Shown here: in pieces, positions 6,759 to 12,492 of the stretch | Numbering within the stretch: position 1 is the stretch's first letter | How the letters are laid out: the number at the start of each line of letters is the position of its first letter | Assembly: GCA_002373325.1 (NCBI GenBank) | Contig: DFKI01000146.1 | Coordinates: 1-17,028 of the forward strand | From: Treponema sp. UBA3649 | GTDB lineage: Bacteria; Spirochaetota; Spirochaetia; Treponematales; Treponemataceae | Reading direction: 5' to 3' | DNA length: 17,028 nt | Notes under the pieces: generated by a model | Databases searched by the model: none | What the model was told of the DNA's origin: nothing | What the model saw: only the letters and a program-made list of their open reading frames with translations | Made by a program: the position numbers and the translations under genes

Positions 6759-8180
6759 ATGTTTTTAGAGAAAGTGACCGGTATTCTGGACAAAATTGAC
6801 GGGGTGTTTTATTATCCCGTGCTCATTATCGTCATGGCTGTGGCTGGATTTTACTTTACGTTCAGGACACGTGGAGTTCAAATCAGGCTTTTCGGTGAGG
6901 CCTGCAAAATGATTCTGGAAAAACCGGGGGACAAAAAGCATGTCTCTTCGTTTCAGGCTCTGATGGTCTCAACCGCGTCAAGGGTCGGCACGGGAAATAT
7001 CGTGGGTGTCTCGACGGCAATTTGTCTTGGAGGACCTGGCGCTGTTTTCTGGATGTGGGTGATGTGCATAATCGGAGCCGCATCGGCATTTGTGGAAAGC
7101 ACGCTCGCTCAAATTTACAAGAGACGTGACAAGGACGGAACTTTTTACGGAGGTCCCGCGTATTACATTGAGCAGGCTTTGAAGGCACCGTTTCTCTCAA
7201 TCCTCTTCTGCATCTTTTTGATTGCGACCTACGCCGGTGGATTCAATCTTTTGTGTTCATACAATCTGCAGTCTACGTTCGCGGCATATTCATTTTACGA
7301 CGCAAAATGGACTCCGGTAATCATCGGTGCGGTTCTCGCAATCCTTGTGGGGCTCTGTCTTTTCGGAGGCGGAAAAAAGATTGTGAGACTTACGGAGGTG
7401 ATGGTTCCTTTCATGGGGATTTTCTATGTGCTTGTCTCACTGATTGTAATCATCGCGCACTTTACGAACATCCCGGCCATGTTTGCCGCAATCTTCAGGG
7501 ACGCATTTGATTTCAAATCAATCTTCGGGGGCATATCGGGCTCCTGTCTGATTTTTGGAATCAAGCGTGGTCTTTACTCAAACGAGGCAGGTGTGGGTTC
7601 GGCTCCAAACGCATCGGCTTCTGCAAATGTATCGCATCCTGTAAAGCAGGGACTCGTTCAGACCGTTTCCGTTTACATCGACACAATGCTTCTTTGTACC
7701 GCAACTGCCCTCATGTGTCTTTCAAGCGGCGTGGAGATTTCTGAAAAAGTCAACGGAACTCCCTATGTCCAAAATGCGCTCAGCACGGTCTTCGGTTCGG
7801 CAGGTCCAATTTTCATTACGGCGGCGATGATTCTCTTTGCGTTCACGACCCTTCTCGGAAATCTCTATTATGTGGACAATGCCCTGATTTACATGAACAA
7901 AAAAAGGAAGCCGGGAAAAATCTTCATGAACATTTTCTATGTTGCCTGTGTGCTCGTGATTTTCTTCGGTGCGATTGTTCCGATGGATGCGGCTTGGGCG
8001 GTCGCTGACATTGCCATGGGACTTATGACCATAATCAATCTTCCGTGTTGTTTCGTTCTCTTTGGAGTGGTGGGAAAAACTCTTGACAATTATGAGAGAC
8101 AGAGAAAAGAGGGAAAGAATCCTGAGTTCCACGCGAAGGACATCGGTTTGGAAAATGCGGGTCTCAGCTGCTGGGACTAG
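6759..8180 (+). CDS. Sodium:alanine/glycine symporter, AgcS family
   Basis: 473 aa, normal for the AgcS (alanine or glycine:cation symporter) family, with about eleven membrane segments. Family signatures are clear: STASRVGTGNIVGV at 71-84 followed by GGPGAVFWMW, FYGGPAYYIE at 129-138, and GLYSNEAGVGSAPNAS at 271-286. It imports small amino acids with Na+ at the cytoplasmic membrane. AAGGAG at 6748-6753 sits five bases before the ATG. The phosphodiesterase gene follows after nine bases, with its ribosome site overlapping this stop codon, so they form an operon. Alanine, glycine and serine cannot be told apart as substrate from sequence. Confidence 0.94.
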   Translation: MFLEKVTGILDKIDGVFYYPVLIIVMAVAGFYFTFRTRGVQIRLFGEACKMILEKPGDKKHVSSFQALMVSTASRVGTGNIVGVSTAICLGGPGAVFWMWVMCIIGAASAFVESTLAQIYKRRDKDGTFYGGPAYYIEQALKAPFLSILFCIFLIATYAGGFNLLCSYNLQSTFAAYSFYDAKWTPVIIGAVLAILVGLCLFGGGKKIVRLTEVMVPFMGIFYVLVSLIVIIAHFTNIPAMFAAIFRDAFDFKSIFGGISGSCLIFGIKRGLYSNEAGVGSAPNASASANVSHPVKQGLVQTVSVYIDTMLLCTATALMCLSSGVEISEKVNGTPYVQNALSTVFGSAGPIFITAAMILFAFTTLLGNLYYVDNALIYMNKKRKPGKIFMNIFYVACVLVIFFGAIVPMDAAWAVADIAMGLMTIINLPCCFVLFGVVGKTLDNYERQRKEGKNPEFHAKDIGLENAGLSCWD

Positions 8181-8189
8181 GAGATTGAT

Positions 8190-8738
8190 ATGAAATGGAT
8201 GATTGCCTCTGACATTCACGGCTCCGCAAAATTTTGCCGCATGACTTTGGAAAAGTTTGAGAGTGAAAAAGCTGACCGACTTTTGCTTTTGGGTGATTTG
8301 CTCTACCACGGACCCAGAAATGATTTGCCCGAAGAGTACTCGCCAAAAGACGTGATTAAAATGCTGAACGGAATCCGGGAAAAGATTCTTTGCGTGAGGG
8401 GAAACTGTGACGGTGAAGTGGACCAGATGGTTTTGGACTTCCCGATTATGGCTGACTACATCGCATTGGACTTCGGGTCCTCCCGTTTGATTTACGCGAC
8501 CCACGGACACCACGCATGCAAGGAAAATCCGCTTCCCATGAAAAAAGGCGACATCCTGCTTTGCGGACACACCCACGTACCGGCCTGCGATGAGCTTGAG
8601 GATTTCACATATCTGAATCCGGGCTCCGTCGCAATCCCCAAGGAAAAAAGCTGCCACTCATACATGACTTTTGAAAAGGGAATCTTTTTATGGAAGAATC
8701 TTGAGTCCGGGGAGGTGTACAAGAAGTGGGAGACGTGA
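8190..8738 (+). CDS. yfcE: YfcE-like metallophosphodiesterase
   Basis: 182-aa calcineurin-like phosphoesterase matching the YfcE/MJ0936 group in length and motif order. All metal ligands are visible: Asp8 and His10 in SDIHG, Asp36 in LLGDLLYHGPRN, Asn72 and Asp74 in GNCD, His105 in THGH, and His127 and His129 in CGHTHVP. The end (YLNPGSVAIPKE) is also typical. Members hydrolyse phosphodiesters in vitro with Mn2+; the physiological substrate is unsettled. AGGAG at 8179-8183 overlaps the agcS stop. The next gene begins inside its 3' end. The yfcE symbol is by family resemblance. Confidence 0.92.
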   Translation: MKWMIASDIHGSAKFCRMTLEKFESEKADRLLLLGDLLYHGPRNDLPEEYSPKDVIKMLNGIREKILCVRGNCDGEVDQMVLDFPIMADYIALDFGSSRLIYATHGHHACKENPLPMKKGDILLCGHTHVPACDELEDFTYLNPGSVAIPKEKSCHSYMTFEKGIFLWKNLESGEVYKKWET

Positions 8739-9085
8739 GAAAATCACTCAGAAAAATCATCCCGGCACTTTTTGCTCTTTGCGTTCCTTTGATTTTTTCA
8801 TCATGCAGGGGAAAAGCGGAAAAAGACACTCGGAAAGAAAATGAGTTTTCTGAAGAGTCAAAAATAGATTCAGAAGATTTACTCGAAGGCGATGACACGA
8901 ACGTTAAAACAAGCGTTAAAACGAGCGGTGATAATATCAGCCTCAACAAGACGGAAGAAAAGGGAAGTTTTGATTATATCCGCTCATTGAAATCAAAGCA
9001 CAAATATACACAAGGGCGGAAAAAAATCTTTCCATGGATTATCTTCTCGGGACTTGGAGCGTCGAAGTCATTTCCGAGCCCCTGA
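8726..9085 (+). CDS. N-terminal part of a frameshifted multidomain lipoprotein
   Basis: Signal peptide (KSLRKIIPALFALCVPLIFSSC) with a lipobox ending at Cys27, then a low-complexity, acidic/Lys/Ser-rich linker. Starts are GTG at 8726, or GTG at 8735 overlapping the yfcE stop as GTGA; I cannot decide, but the latter resembles translational coupling. The frame stays sensible to about residue 100, where it meets A7 at 9020-9026. The remaining roughly 20 residues look like out-of-frame sequence. The reading frame at 9034 continues the same protein: one extra A joins them as ...GRKKNLSMDYLLGTW. This entry is therefore probably the front half of a roughly 487-aa lipoprotein. A genuine mutation, a sequencing error and slippage are all possible. 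Confidence 0.75.
   Translation: MGDVRKSLRKIIPALFALCVPLIFSSCRGKAEKDTRKENEFSEESKIDSEDLLEGDDTNVKTSVKTSGDNISLNKTEEKGSFDYIRSLKSKHKYTQGRKKIFPWIIFSGLGASKSFPSP
9020..9026 (+). other. A7 homopolymer at the frameshift point
   Basis: Seven consecutive A (9020-9026) in the overlap of the two reading frames. Gaining one A, or a -1 shift, joins the lipoprotein N-terminus to the large downstream frame. It is not a textbook X-XXY-YYZ ribosomal slip site, because the base before the AAA AAA codons is G, so polymerase slippage or an ordinary indel fits better. Confidence 0.7.
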
Positions 9086-10188
9086 ACTATGTGCGGATTG
9101 CCTTTGATGATGACGGCACATATTATGTTTTTTCTCCATTCGGCGGTTACATGGGACAAAAAGGTGAGTTCAAGCTGGACGGAAATCAGCTCACTTTGTT
9201 TTTTCCGAATTTCAGGAGCAGCCGGTGGGATGATTTGATTTTCCCCGACGGAAAGGAAACAAGTCTCGTTTACGATTACGACTTCAAGGATTTTTACGAT
9301 GTGGGAGTTTTACGGAATGAAAACGTGATTCTGAGAAGTGGCGTGGAAAAAAATCCTGTCGGCACAAAAAGCATTCTGAAGGGAATTGAGGTCATAAAAA
9401 CAGAACCGACCGGAGTGGTCGCGAGCGATAATCTTAAAATCCGTCACGAACCTTCGCAAAAAGGCAATGAGGCAAGTTTCTGGTACCCCATGTTTTTGAC
9501 GGTCGCATTAAAAGATTTGCTTGAGGATTCTTATTACAAAAGTGACGTGGAGCAAAAAAGTTCCCATGTGATTTTAAAAGGAACGAAAACATCCTATGAT
9601 GCAAAAACGGTAAAGGAAGACACGATTGACGGCATTACTTCCCCGTGGTACAGAATCAGTCTTTTTGATATGGACGGCGAGAGCATAACGCAATACTTCT
9701 GGGTTTTCGGAGGATATCTGGAGCCATACGACAAAAGCAAGGATGCGGAATACAATCAGCAACTCTTTGACGCTGCCGTTGAAAAAGGTCTGCTTGTCAT
9801 TGATGAGGATGCGTATCAAGATTACATCTGGTTGGAAAGCATAAAACGTGTGACGGAAATTGCGTCGGATTCAGCGGAGAAAATCCACAAGGCGGGAAAT
9901 GTCGCGGAAAACAATGACGTGCTTGAAGGAACCGTTTTCAAAATGGGGATAACAAAAAAGGAGCTCGTTGATTTGCTCGGTGAGCCGCTTCGGACAAAAC
10001 TTGATGAGTCATCGGTATACTGGGTTGATTTTATAGGCGTTCTGCCACGTGGAGAAAAGGATGGTTCGGTCAAAACTGCGGGTGATTTGCTGCAGTATTT
10101 TGTGGACCACGGAGGATCTGGCTTCCGTCTGATTTTTCATTTCAGCGGTGACAAGCTTGTGAAAATAGAGACCGAGTGGGAAAAATAA
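9034..10188 (+). CDS. Main body of the frameshifted lipoprotein: lipocalin-like, SH3-like and BamE-like parts
   Basis: 384 aa, lacking a signal peptide and any ribosome-binding site before the ATG at 9034; the open frame actually extends back to 8974. It is thus probably not an independent gene but the continuation of 8726-9085. Three parts can be seen. Residues 1-105 open with DYLLGTWSV...FDDDGTYYVF...GEFKLDGNQLTLFF, a lipocalin-like pattern. Residues about 125-230 resemble a bacterial SH3 domain (ASDNLKIRHEPS at 130-141, WYRIS and YFWVFGGYLE closing it). Residues 297-384 resemble the BamE/SmpA fold (GTVFKMGITKKELVDLLGEP). Such domain sets occur in envelope lipoproteins. If the frameshift is real in the mRNA, the cell makes no lipidated full-length product. 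Confidence 0.75.
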   Translation: MDYLLGTWSVEVISEPLNYVRIAFDDDGTYYVFSPFGGYMGQKGEFKLDGNQLTLFFPNFRSSRWDDLIFPDGKETSLVYDYDFKDFYDVGVLRNENVILRSGVEKNPVGTKSILKGIEVIKTEPTGVVASDNLKIRHEPSQKGNEASFWYPMFLTVALKDLLEDSYYKSDVEQKSSHVILKGTKTSYDAKTVKEDTIDGITSPWYRISLFDMDGESITQYFWVFGGYLEPYDKSKDAEYNQQLFDAAVEKGLLVIDEDAYQDYIWLESIKRVTEIASDSAEKIHKAGNVAENNDVLEGTVFKMGITKKELVDLLGEPLRTKLDESSVYWVDFIGVLPRGEKDGSVKTAGDLLQYFVDHGGSGFRLIFHFSGDKLVKIETEWEK

Positions 10189-10195
10189 CAATTGC

Positions 10196-10294
10196 CTGTC
10201 ATTGCCATACTTGATTGTCTGTCATTCCCGCACTTGATTGTCTGTCATTGCCGTACTTGATTACCTGTCATTGCCGTACTTGATACGGCAATCT
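10196..10294 (+). repeat. Half-site array plus hairpin (23-bp period)
   Basis: Four tandem copies at an exact 23-bp period start at 10196, 10219, 10242 and 10265, each beginning CTGTCATT and ending near CTTGATT. Only the last copy is completed into a hairpin: ATTGCCGTA (10270-10278), loop CTTGA, TACGGCAAT (10284-10292). The second copy carries ATTCCCGCAC where the others have ATTGCC, so units have diverged or been exchanged between subfamilies. The array begins directly after the lipoprotein stop at 10188. Confidence 0.9.
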
Positions 10295-10303
10295 CTTTTC
10301 AAT

Positions 10304-10552
10304 ATGGATTATCAAGTCGAGTCCGATTTTGTCAGGCTGGAGAACGGCAACATCACCATCACCGAAAGCACTGAAGGTTCGCACGGTAATCCCTATGCAG
10401 CTCCGCAATACTGCATTATAACTCCTATGGAGTATGGAGCCACCTATGAGCTTATAATTGAGGGATGCGAAAATGTTGGTGGTAGTATGATTTCTGCCAG
10501 CAGAATCACCAGTCGCACCCAGATGGAAATAAAGATTGAGACTACGCAGTAG
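10304..10552 (+). CDS. Small ORF bracketed by inverted repeat arrays, doubtful gene
   Basis: An open frame of 82 aa from the ATG at 10304, or 104 aa if a TTG within the upstream repeat is used. No ribosome-binding site is visible. The first codons (10306-10334) look like a diverged copy of the palindromic repeat: GGATTATC, GTC and CCGAT are shared with the copies at 47-70 and 16681-16710. The rest (NGNITITESTEGSHGNPYAAPQ...IIEGCENVGGSMI) is not low-complexity and resembles the end of a beta-rich protein, but I recognise no family. It may be a gene fragment captured between repeats. Translation is unproven. Confidence 0.35.
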   Translation: MDYQVESDFVRLENGNITITESTEGSHGNPYAAPQYCIITPMEYGATYELIIEGCENVGGSMISASRITSRTQMEIKIETTQ

Positions 10553-10558
10553 CAAGGG

Positions 10559-10610
10559 ATTCCCGTGTCGGAGCACGGGAATGACAGGTGTTTGCCACGG
10601 CAATGACAGG
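10559..10610 (-). repeat. Inverted half-site array plus hairpin (22-bp period)
   Basis: Hairpin ATTCCCGTG (10559-10567), loop TCGGAG, CACGGGAAT (10574-10582). Read on the minus strand, one extra left half-site (10589-10610, CCTGTCATTGCCGTGGCAAA...) precedes it at a 22-bp offset. It is the mirror image of the array at 10196-10294, so the two face each other across the small ORF. The extra unit contains its own collapsed mini-hairpin (TTGCC, two bases, GGCAA). Confidence 0.88.
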
Positions 10611-10625
10611 GGTTTAATGACAATG

Positions 10626-10676
10626 TGTCATTATCGGGAGACTTTATGTCATTATCGGGCTAGACCCGATAATCTC
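10626..10676 (+). repeat. Half-site array plus hairpin (21-bp period), ATTATCGGG subfamily
   Basis: TGTCATTATCGGG starts at 10626 and again at 10647. The second copy forms a perfect hairpin: ATTATCGGG (10651-10659), loop CTAGA, CCCGATAAT (10665-10673), then CTC. The junction with the preceding inverted array is itself a palindrome, AATGACA-ATG-TGTCATT at 10616-10632. The arm sequence is the same as in the hairpin at 48-70. Confidence 0.88.
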
Positions 10677-10677
10677 A

Positions 10678-10704
10678 ACAAGCAAGAGATTGCTTGTGTC
10701 ATGC
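10678..10704 (-). repeat. Small hairpin and diverged repeat end next to the AAA/nuclease promoter
   Basis: ACAAGCAA (10678-10685), loop GAGA, TTGCTTGT (10690-10697) is a perfect 8-bp hairpin. On the minus strand 10686-10704 reads GCATGACACAAGCAATCTC, matching the family's closing end (GCTTGACACGGGAATCTC) apart from a few bases. It is thus probably a worn, inverted copy. It ends six bases before the -35 at 10710. Confidence 0.6.
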
Positions 10705-10709
10705 TAATA

Positions 10710-10738
10710 CTGACAACTTTCAGCATTTATGCTATACT
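10710..10738 (+). promoter_or_regulatory. Promoter of the AAA/nuclease gene, predicting a leaderless mRNA
   Basis: CTGACA at 10710-10715, a 17-bp spacer and TATACT at 10733-10738. The start site expected seven bases after the -10 is 10745, which is the A of the ATG. No ribosome-binding sequence lies before that ATG, consistent with a leaderless transcript. Confidence 0.7.
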
Positions 10739-10744
10739 GTACCT

Positions 10745-12331
10745 ATGGACTTTGACCGCAACCTGCCCATTGGCATTCAGGATTTTGAAAAACTCAGAAC
10801 AAGCGACTGCGTATATGTGGACAAGACATATTTTGTCTACAAGCTTGCAAGGACAAAAACACCCTATTTTCTTTCCCGGCCCCGTCGCTTTGGAAAGAGC
10901 CTTTTTCTTTCTACCTTGGAGGCGTATTTTCTTGGCAAAAAGGAGCTTTTCCACGGTCTTGCCATAGAATCCTTGGAAGAGCAAAGCAAGGAGCCCTGGC
11001 AGGTTTATCCTGTGCTCAAGTTTTCTCTTGCGGCAGGGGAGTTTACCGAAGAGTTTGGATTGCGAAAATCCTTATCTTTTTCCTTGAATTTGTTTGAGGG
11101 AAAATACAAGCTTGAATCGGATAAAGAGCTGTCTCTTCCTGAGCGTTTTAAGCAGGATCTGATTTTGGCTGCCGAAAAGACAGGTAATCCGGTTGTAGTG
11201 CTTGTGGACGAATATGACAACCCCCTCTTAAAGAACATTGGAGAAAATGAAGAGCAGGAAAAGAAGAATCGTGCCCTTTACAAGAGTTTTTTTGCTGTGC
11301 TTAAAGATTGCGATGCCTACCTGCGTTTTGTCTTTTTTACCGGAGTTACCAAGTTCAGCAAGGTTAGCATTTTCAGCGACCTGAACCAGCTTAAGGACAT
11401 TTCTCTGGACTACAATTATGATGCCATCTGCGGTATCACCCAAAAGGAGCTGGAAGAAAACTTTGTTCCTGAAATCGAAGCAATGGCTGAGCGGATGGGT
11501 TTTACAAAGGATGAGTGTCTGGCAGAGCTAAAGCGTATGTATGACGGCTATCACTTCTGCATGAACTGTCCGGATATTTATAATCCATTCAGCCTGCTCA
11601 ATGCGTTTTCGGAGAGAAGATTAGGCTCATATTGGTTTGCAAGCGGTACACCTACTTTCCTGATAAAAAAACTGGAGGCAATCAACTTTAACCCGAGGAC
11701 TTTTATCGAGACAGTAAAGATTTCAGAGCAGGAGATTTCCGATTACAGGCCGGAAAACATAAATCCCATCCCCCTCTTTTACCAGAGCGGCTACCTTACC
11801 ATAAAGACCTGGAATGAACGGCAGCTCTCCTACAAGCTGGGATTCCCCAACGACGAGGTAAAATACGGCTTTTTGACGGCCCTTGCTCCATCATACCTGA
11901 AAGTTGCCGACAAACCCGCTCCCTTTAACATTGACATCCTTGACGATGCGGTGGAAGAAGGTGACACAGACGGCATCCGAAACTGGTTCACGGCCTTGTT
12001 TGCCTTGCTGCCATATCCTGCTGGGGGAGACATGGAAAGCGTCATTGAGCAGAATTTCCAGAACGTAATTTACATATCGCTTCTTGTCTTGGGCAAGTAC
12101 TGCCGCACCGAGGTTCACTCCGCAAAGGGACGGGCCGACTGCATTGTTGAGACAGACGATTATGTGTATGTCTTTGAGTTCAAGAGGGACGGATCGGCGA
12201 AGGATGCTCTTTCACAGATTGACGAGAAGGGATATGCAACTCCCTACAGTGCCGACAGCCGCAAGCTTTTCAAAATCGGAGTGAACTTCGACACTGACCA
12301 GCGTAACATTTCTGAGTGGGTAGTATGCTGA
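10745..12331 (+). CDS. AAA-ATPase-like protein with C-terminal PD-(D/E)XK nuclease domain
   Basis: 528 aa from the ATG at 10745. The frame is open to a TTG at 10694, but homologues begin as here, with LPIGIQDFEKLRTSDCVYVDKT. The N-terminal ATPase-like domain has a P-loop variant RPRRFGKS (Lys51) and a Walker B VVVLVDEYDN (Asp155, Glu156), followed by FFTGVTKFSKVSIFSDLN. The C-terminus holds a PD-(D/E)XK core: Asp465 in GRADC, Glu478-x-Lys480 in VFEFK, then a Gln-containing helix, so the catalytic residues look intact. These match the families AAA-ATPase_like and PDDEXK_9 (formerly DUF1703), often multicopy in treponemes. Cellular role unknown; defence or mobility have been suggested by context. 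It has its own leaderless-type promoter directly after palindromic repeats. Confidence 0.92.
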   Translation: MDFDRNLPIGIQDFEKLRTSDCVYVDKTYFVYKLARTKTPYFLSRPRRFGKSLFLSTLEAYFLGKKELFHGLAIESLEEQSKEPWQVYPVLKFSLAAGEFTEEFGLRKSLSFSLNLFEGKYKLESDKELSLPERFKQDLILAAEKTGNPVVVLVDEYDNPLLKNIGENEEQEKKNRALYKSFFAVLKDCDAYLRFVFFTGVTKFSKVSIFSDLNQLKDISLDYNYDAICGITQKELEENFVPEIEAMAERMGFTKDECLAELKRMYDGYHFCMNCPDIYNPFSLLNAFSERRLGSYWFASGTPTFLIKKLEAINFNPRTFIETVKISEQEISDYRPENINPIPLFYQSGYLTIKTWNERQLSYKLGFPNDEVKYGFLTALAPSYLKVADKPAPFNIDILDDAVEEGDTDGIRNWFTALFALLPYPAGGDMESVIEQNFQNVIYISLLVLGKYCRTEVHSAKGRADCIVETDDYVYVFEFKRDGSAKDALSQIDEKGYATPYSADSRKLFKIGVNFDTDQRNISEWVVC

Positions 12332-12348
12332 GCATGTGGACGCTGTGG

Positions 12349-12392
12349 AAGAAATCTTCTTTCCATAAAAATAGGATTTCTTAAATTTTTTA
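12349..12392 (+). terminator. Weak terminator candidate after the AAA/nuclease gene
   Basis: AAGAAATC (12349-12356) can pair with GATTTCTT (12375-12382) across an 18-base loop, followed by AAATTTTTTAG. The stem is AT-rich and the loop long, so this is a low-confidence call. Confidence 0.3.
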
Positions 12393-12412
12393 GAATTTTT
12401 ATTCCTTTTAGT

Positions 12413-12441
12413 TTGACAAATGGCTGTAATCTGTTTAAAAT
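12413..12441 (+). promoter_or_regulatory. Sigma70-type promoter of the chemoreceptor gene
   Basis: TTGACA at 12413-12418, a 17-bp spacer and TAAAAT at 12436-12441. There is no FliA-type motif in the 161-bp gap, so this receptor appears to be transcribed by the housekeeping sigma factor. Confidence 0.82.
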
Positions 12442-12452
12442 AAACATAAGAT

Positions 12453-12468
12453 TCCGGAAAATTCCGGA
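12453..12468. promoter_or_regulatory. Palindrome TCCGGAA-AA-TTCCGGA near the chemoreceptor start site
   Basis: Perfect inverted repeat with 7-bp arms, centred about 12 bases after the expected start site (near 12448). It also contains the direct repeat ATTCCGGA at 12451 and 12461, one helical turn apart. It could be an operator or a 5'-leader hairpin. No binding protein can be named. Confidence 0.55.
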
Positions 12469-12492
12469 GCGATCCTCTTTCATGGAGTTTAT

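Noticed and set aside
7722..8657. A 311-codon open frame on the minus strand
   Set aside because: It lies wholly antisense to the end of agcS and most of yfcE, both of which have clear family motifs. Its translation is His/Arg/Val-rich with no domain, typical of a shadow frame.
9014..9034. Programmed -1 ribosomal frameshift site at the A7 tract
   Set aside because: The zero-frame codons are CGG AAA AAA ATC, so the first slip would place a Lys tRNA on GAA. No stimulating stem-loop or upstream Shine-Dalgarno was noticed. Slippage or an indel fits better.
10196..10294. Possible short CRISPR array
   Set aside because: The 23-bp units are contiguous with no unique spacers of 25-40 bases, and the last unit is a hairpin. 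No cas gene is nearby. The same holds for 16602-16668.
10694..10744. Upstream TTG start for the AAA/nuclease protein
   Set aside because: It lies within the degenerate repeat and upstream of the predicted start of transcription. Family members begin near the ATG at 10745.
12084..12284. Plus-strand alternative frames inside the AAA/nuclease gene and others such as 12638-12994
   Set aside because: All overlap well-supported genes in another frame and show no motifs or ribosome sites.
12332..12492. FliA (sigma28) promoter for the chemoreceptor
   Set aside because: No TAAA-N15-GCCGATAA-like sequence found; a near-consensus sigma70-type promoter is present instead.
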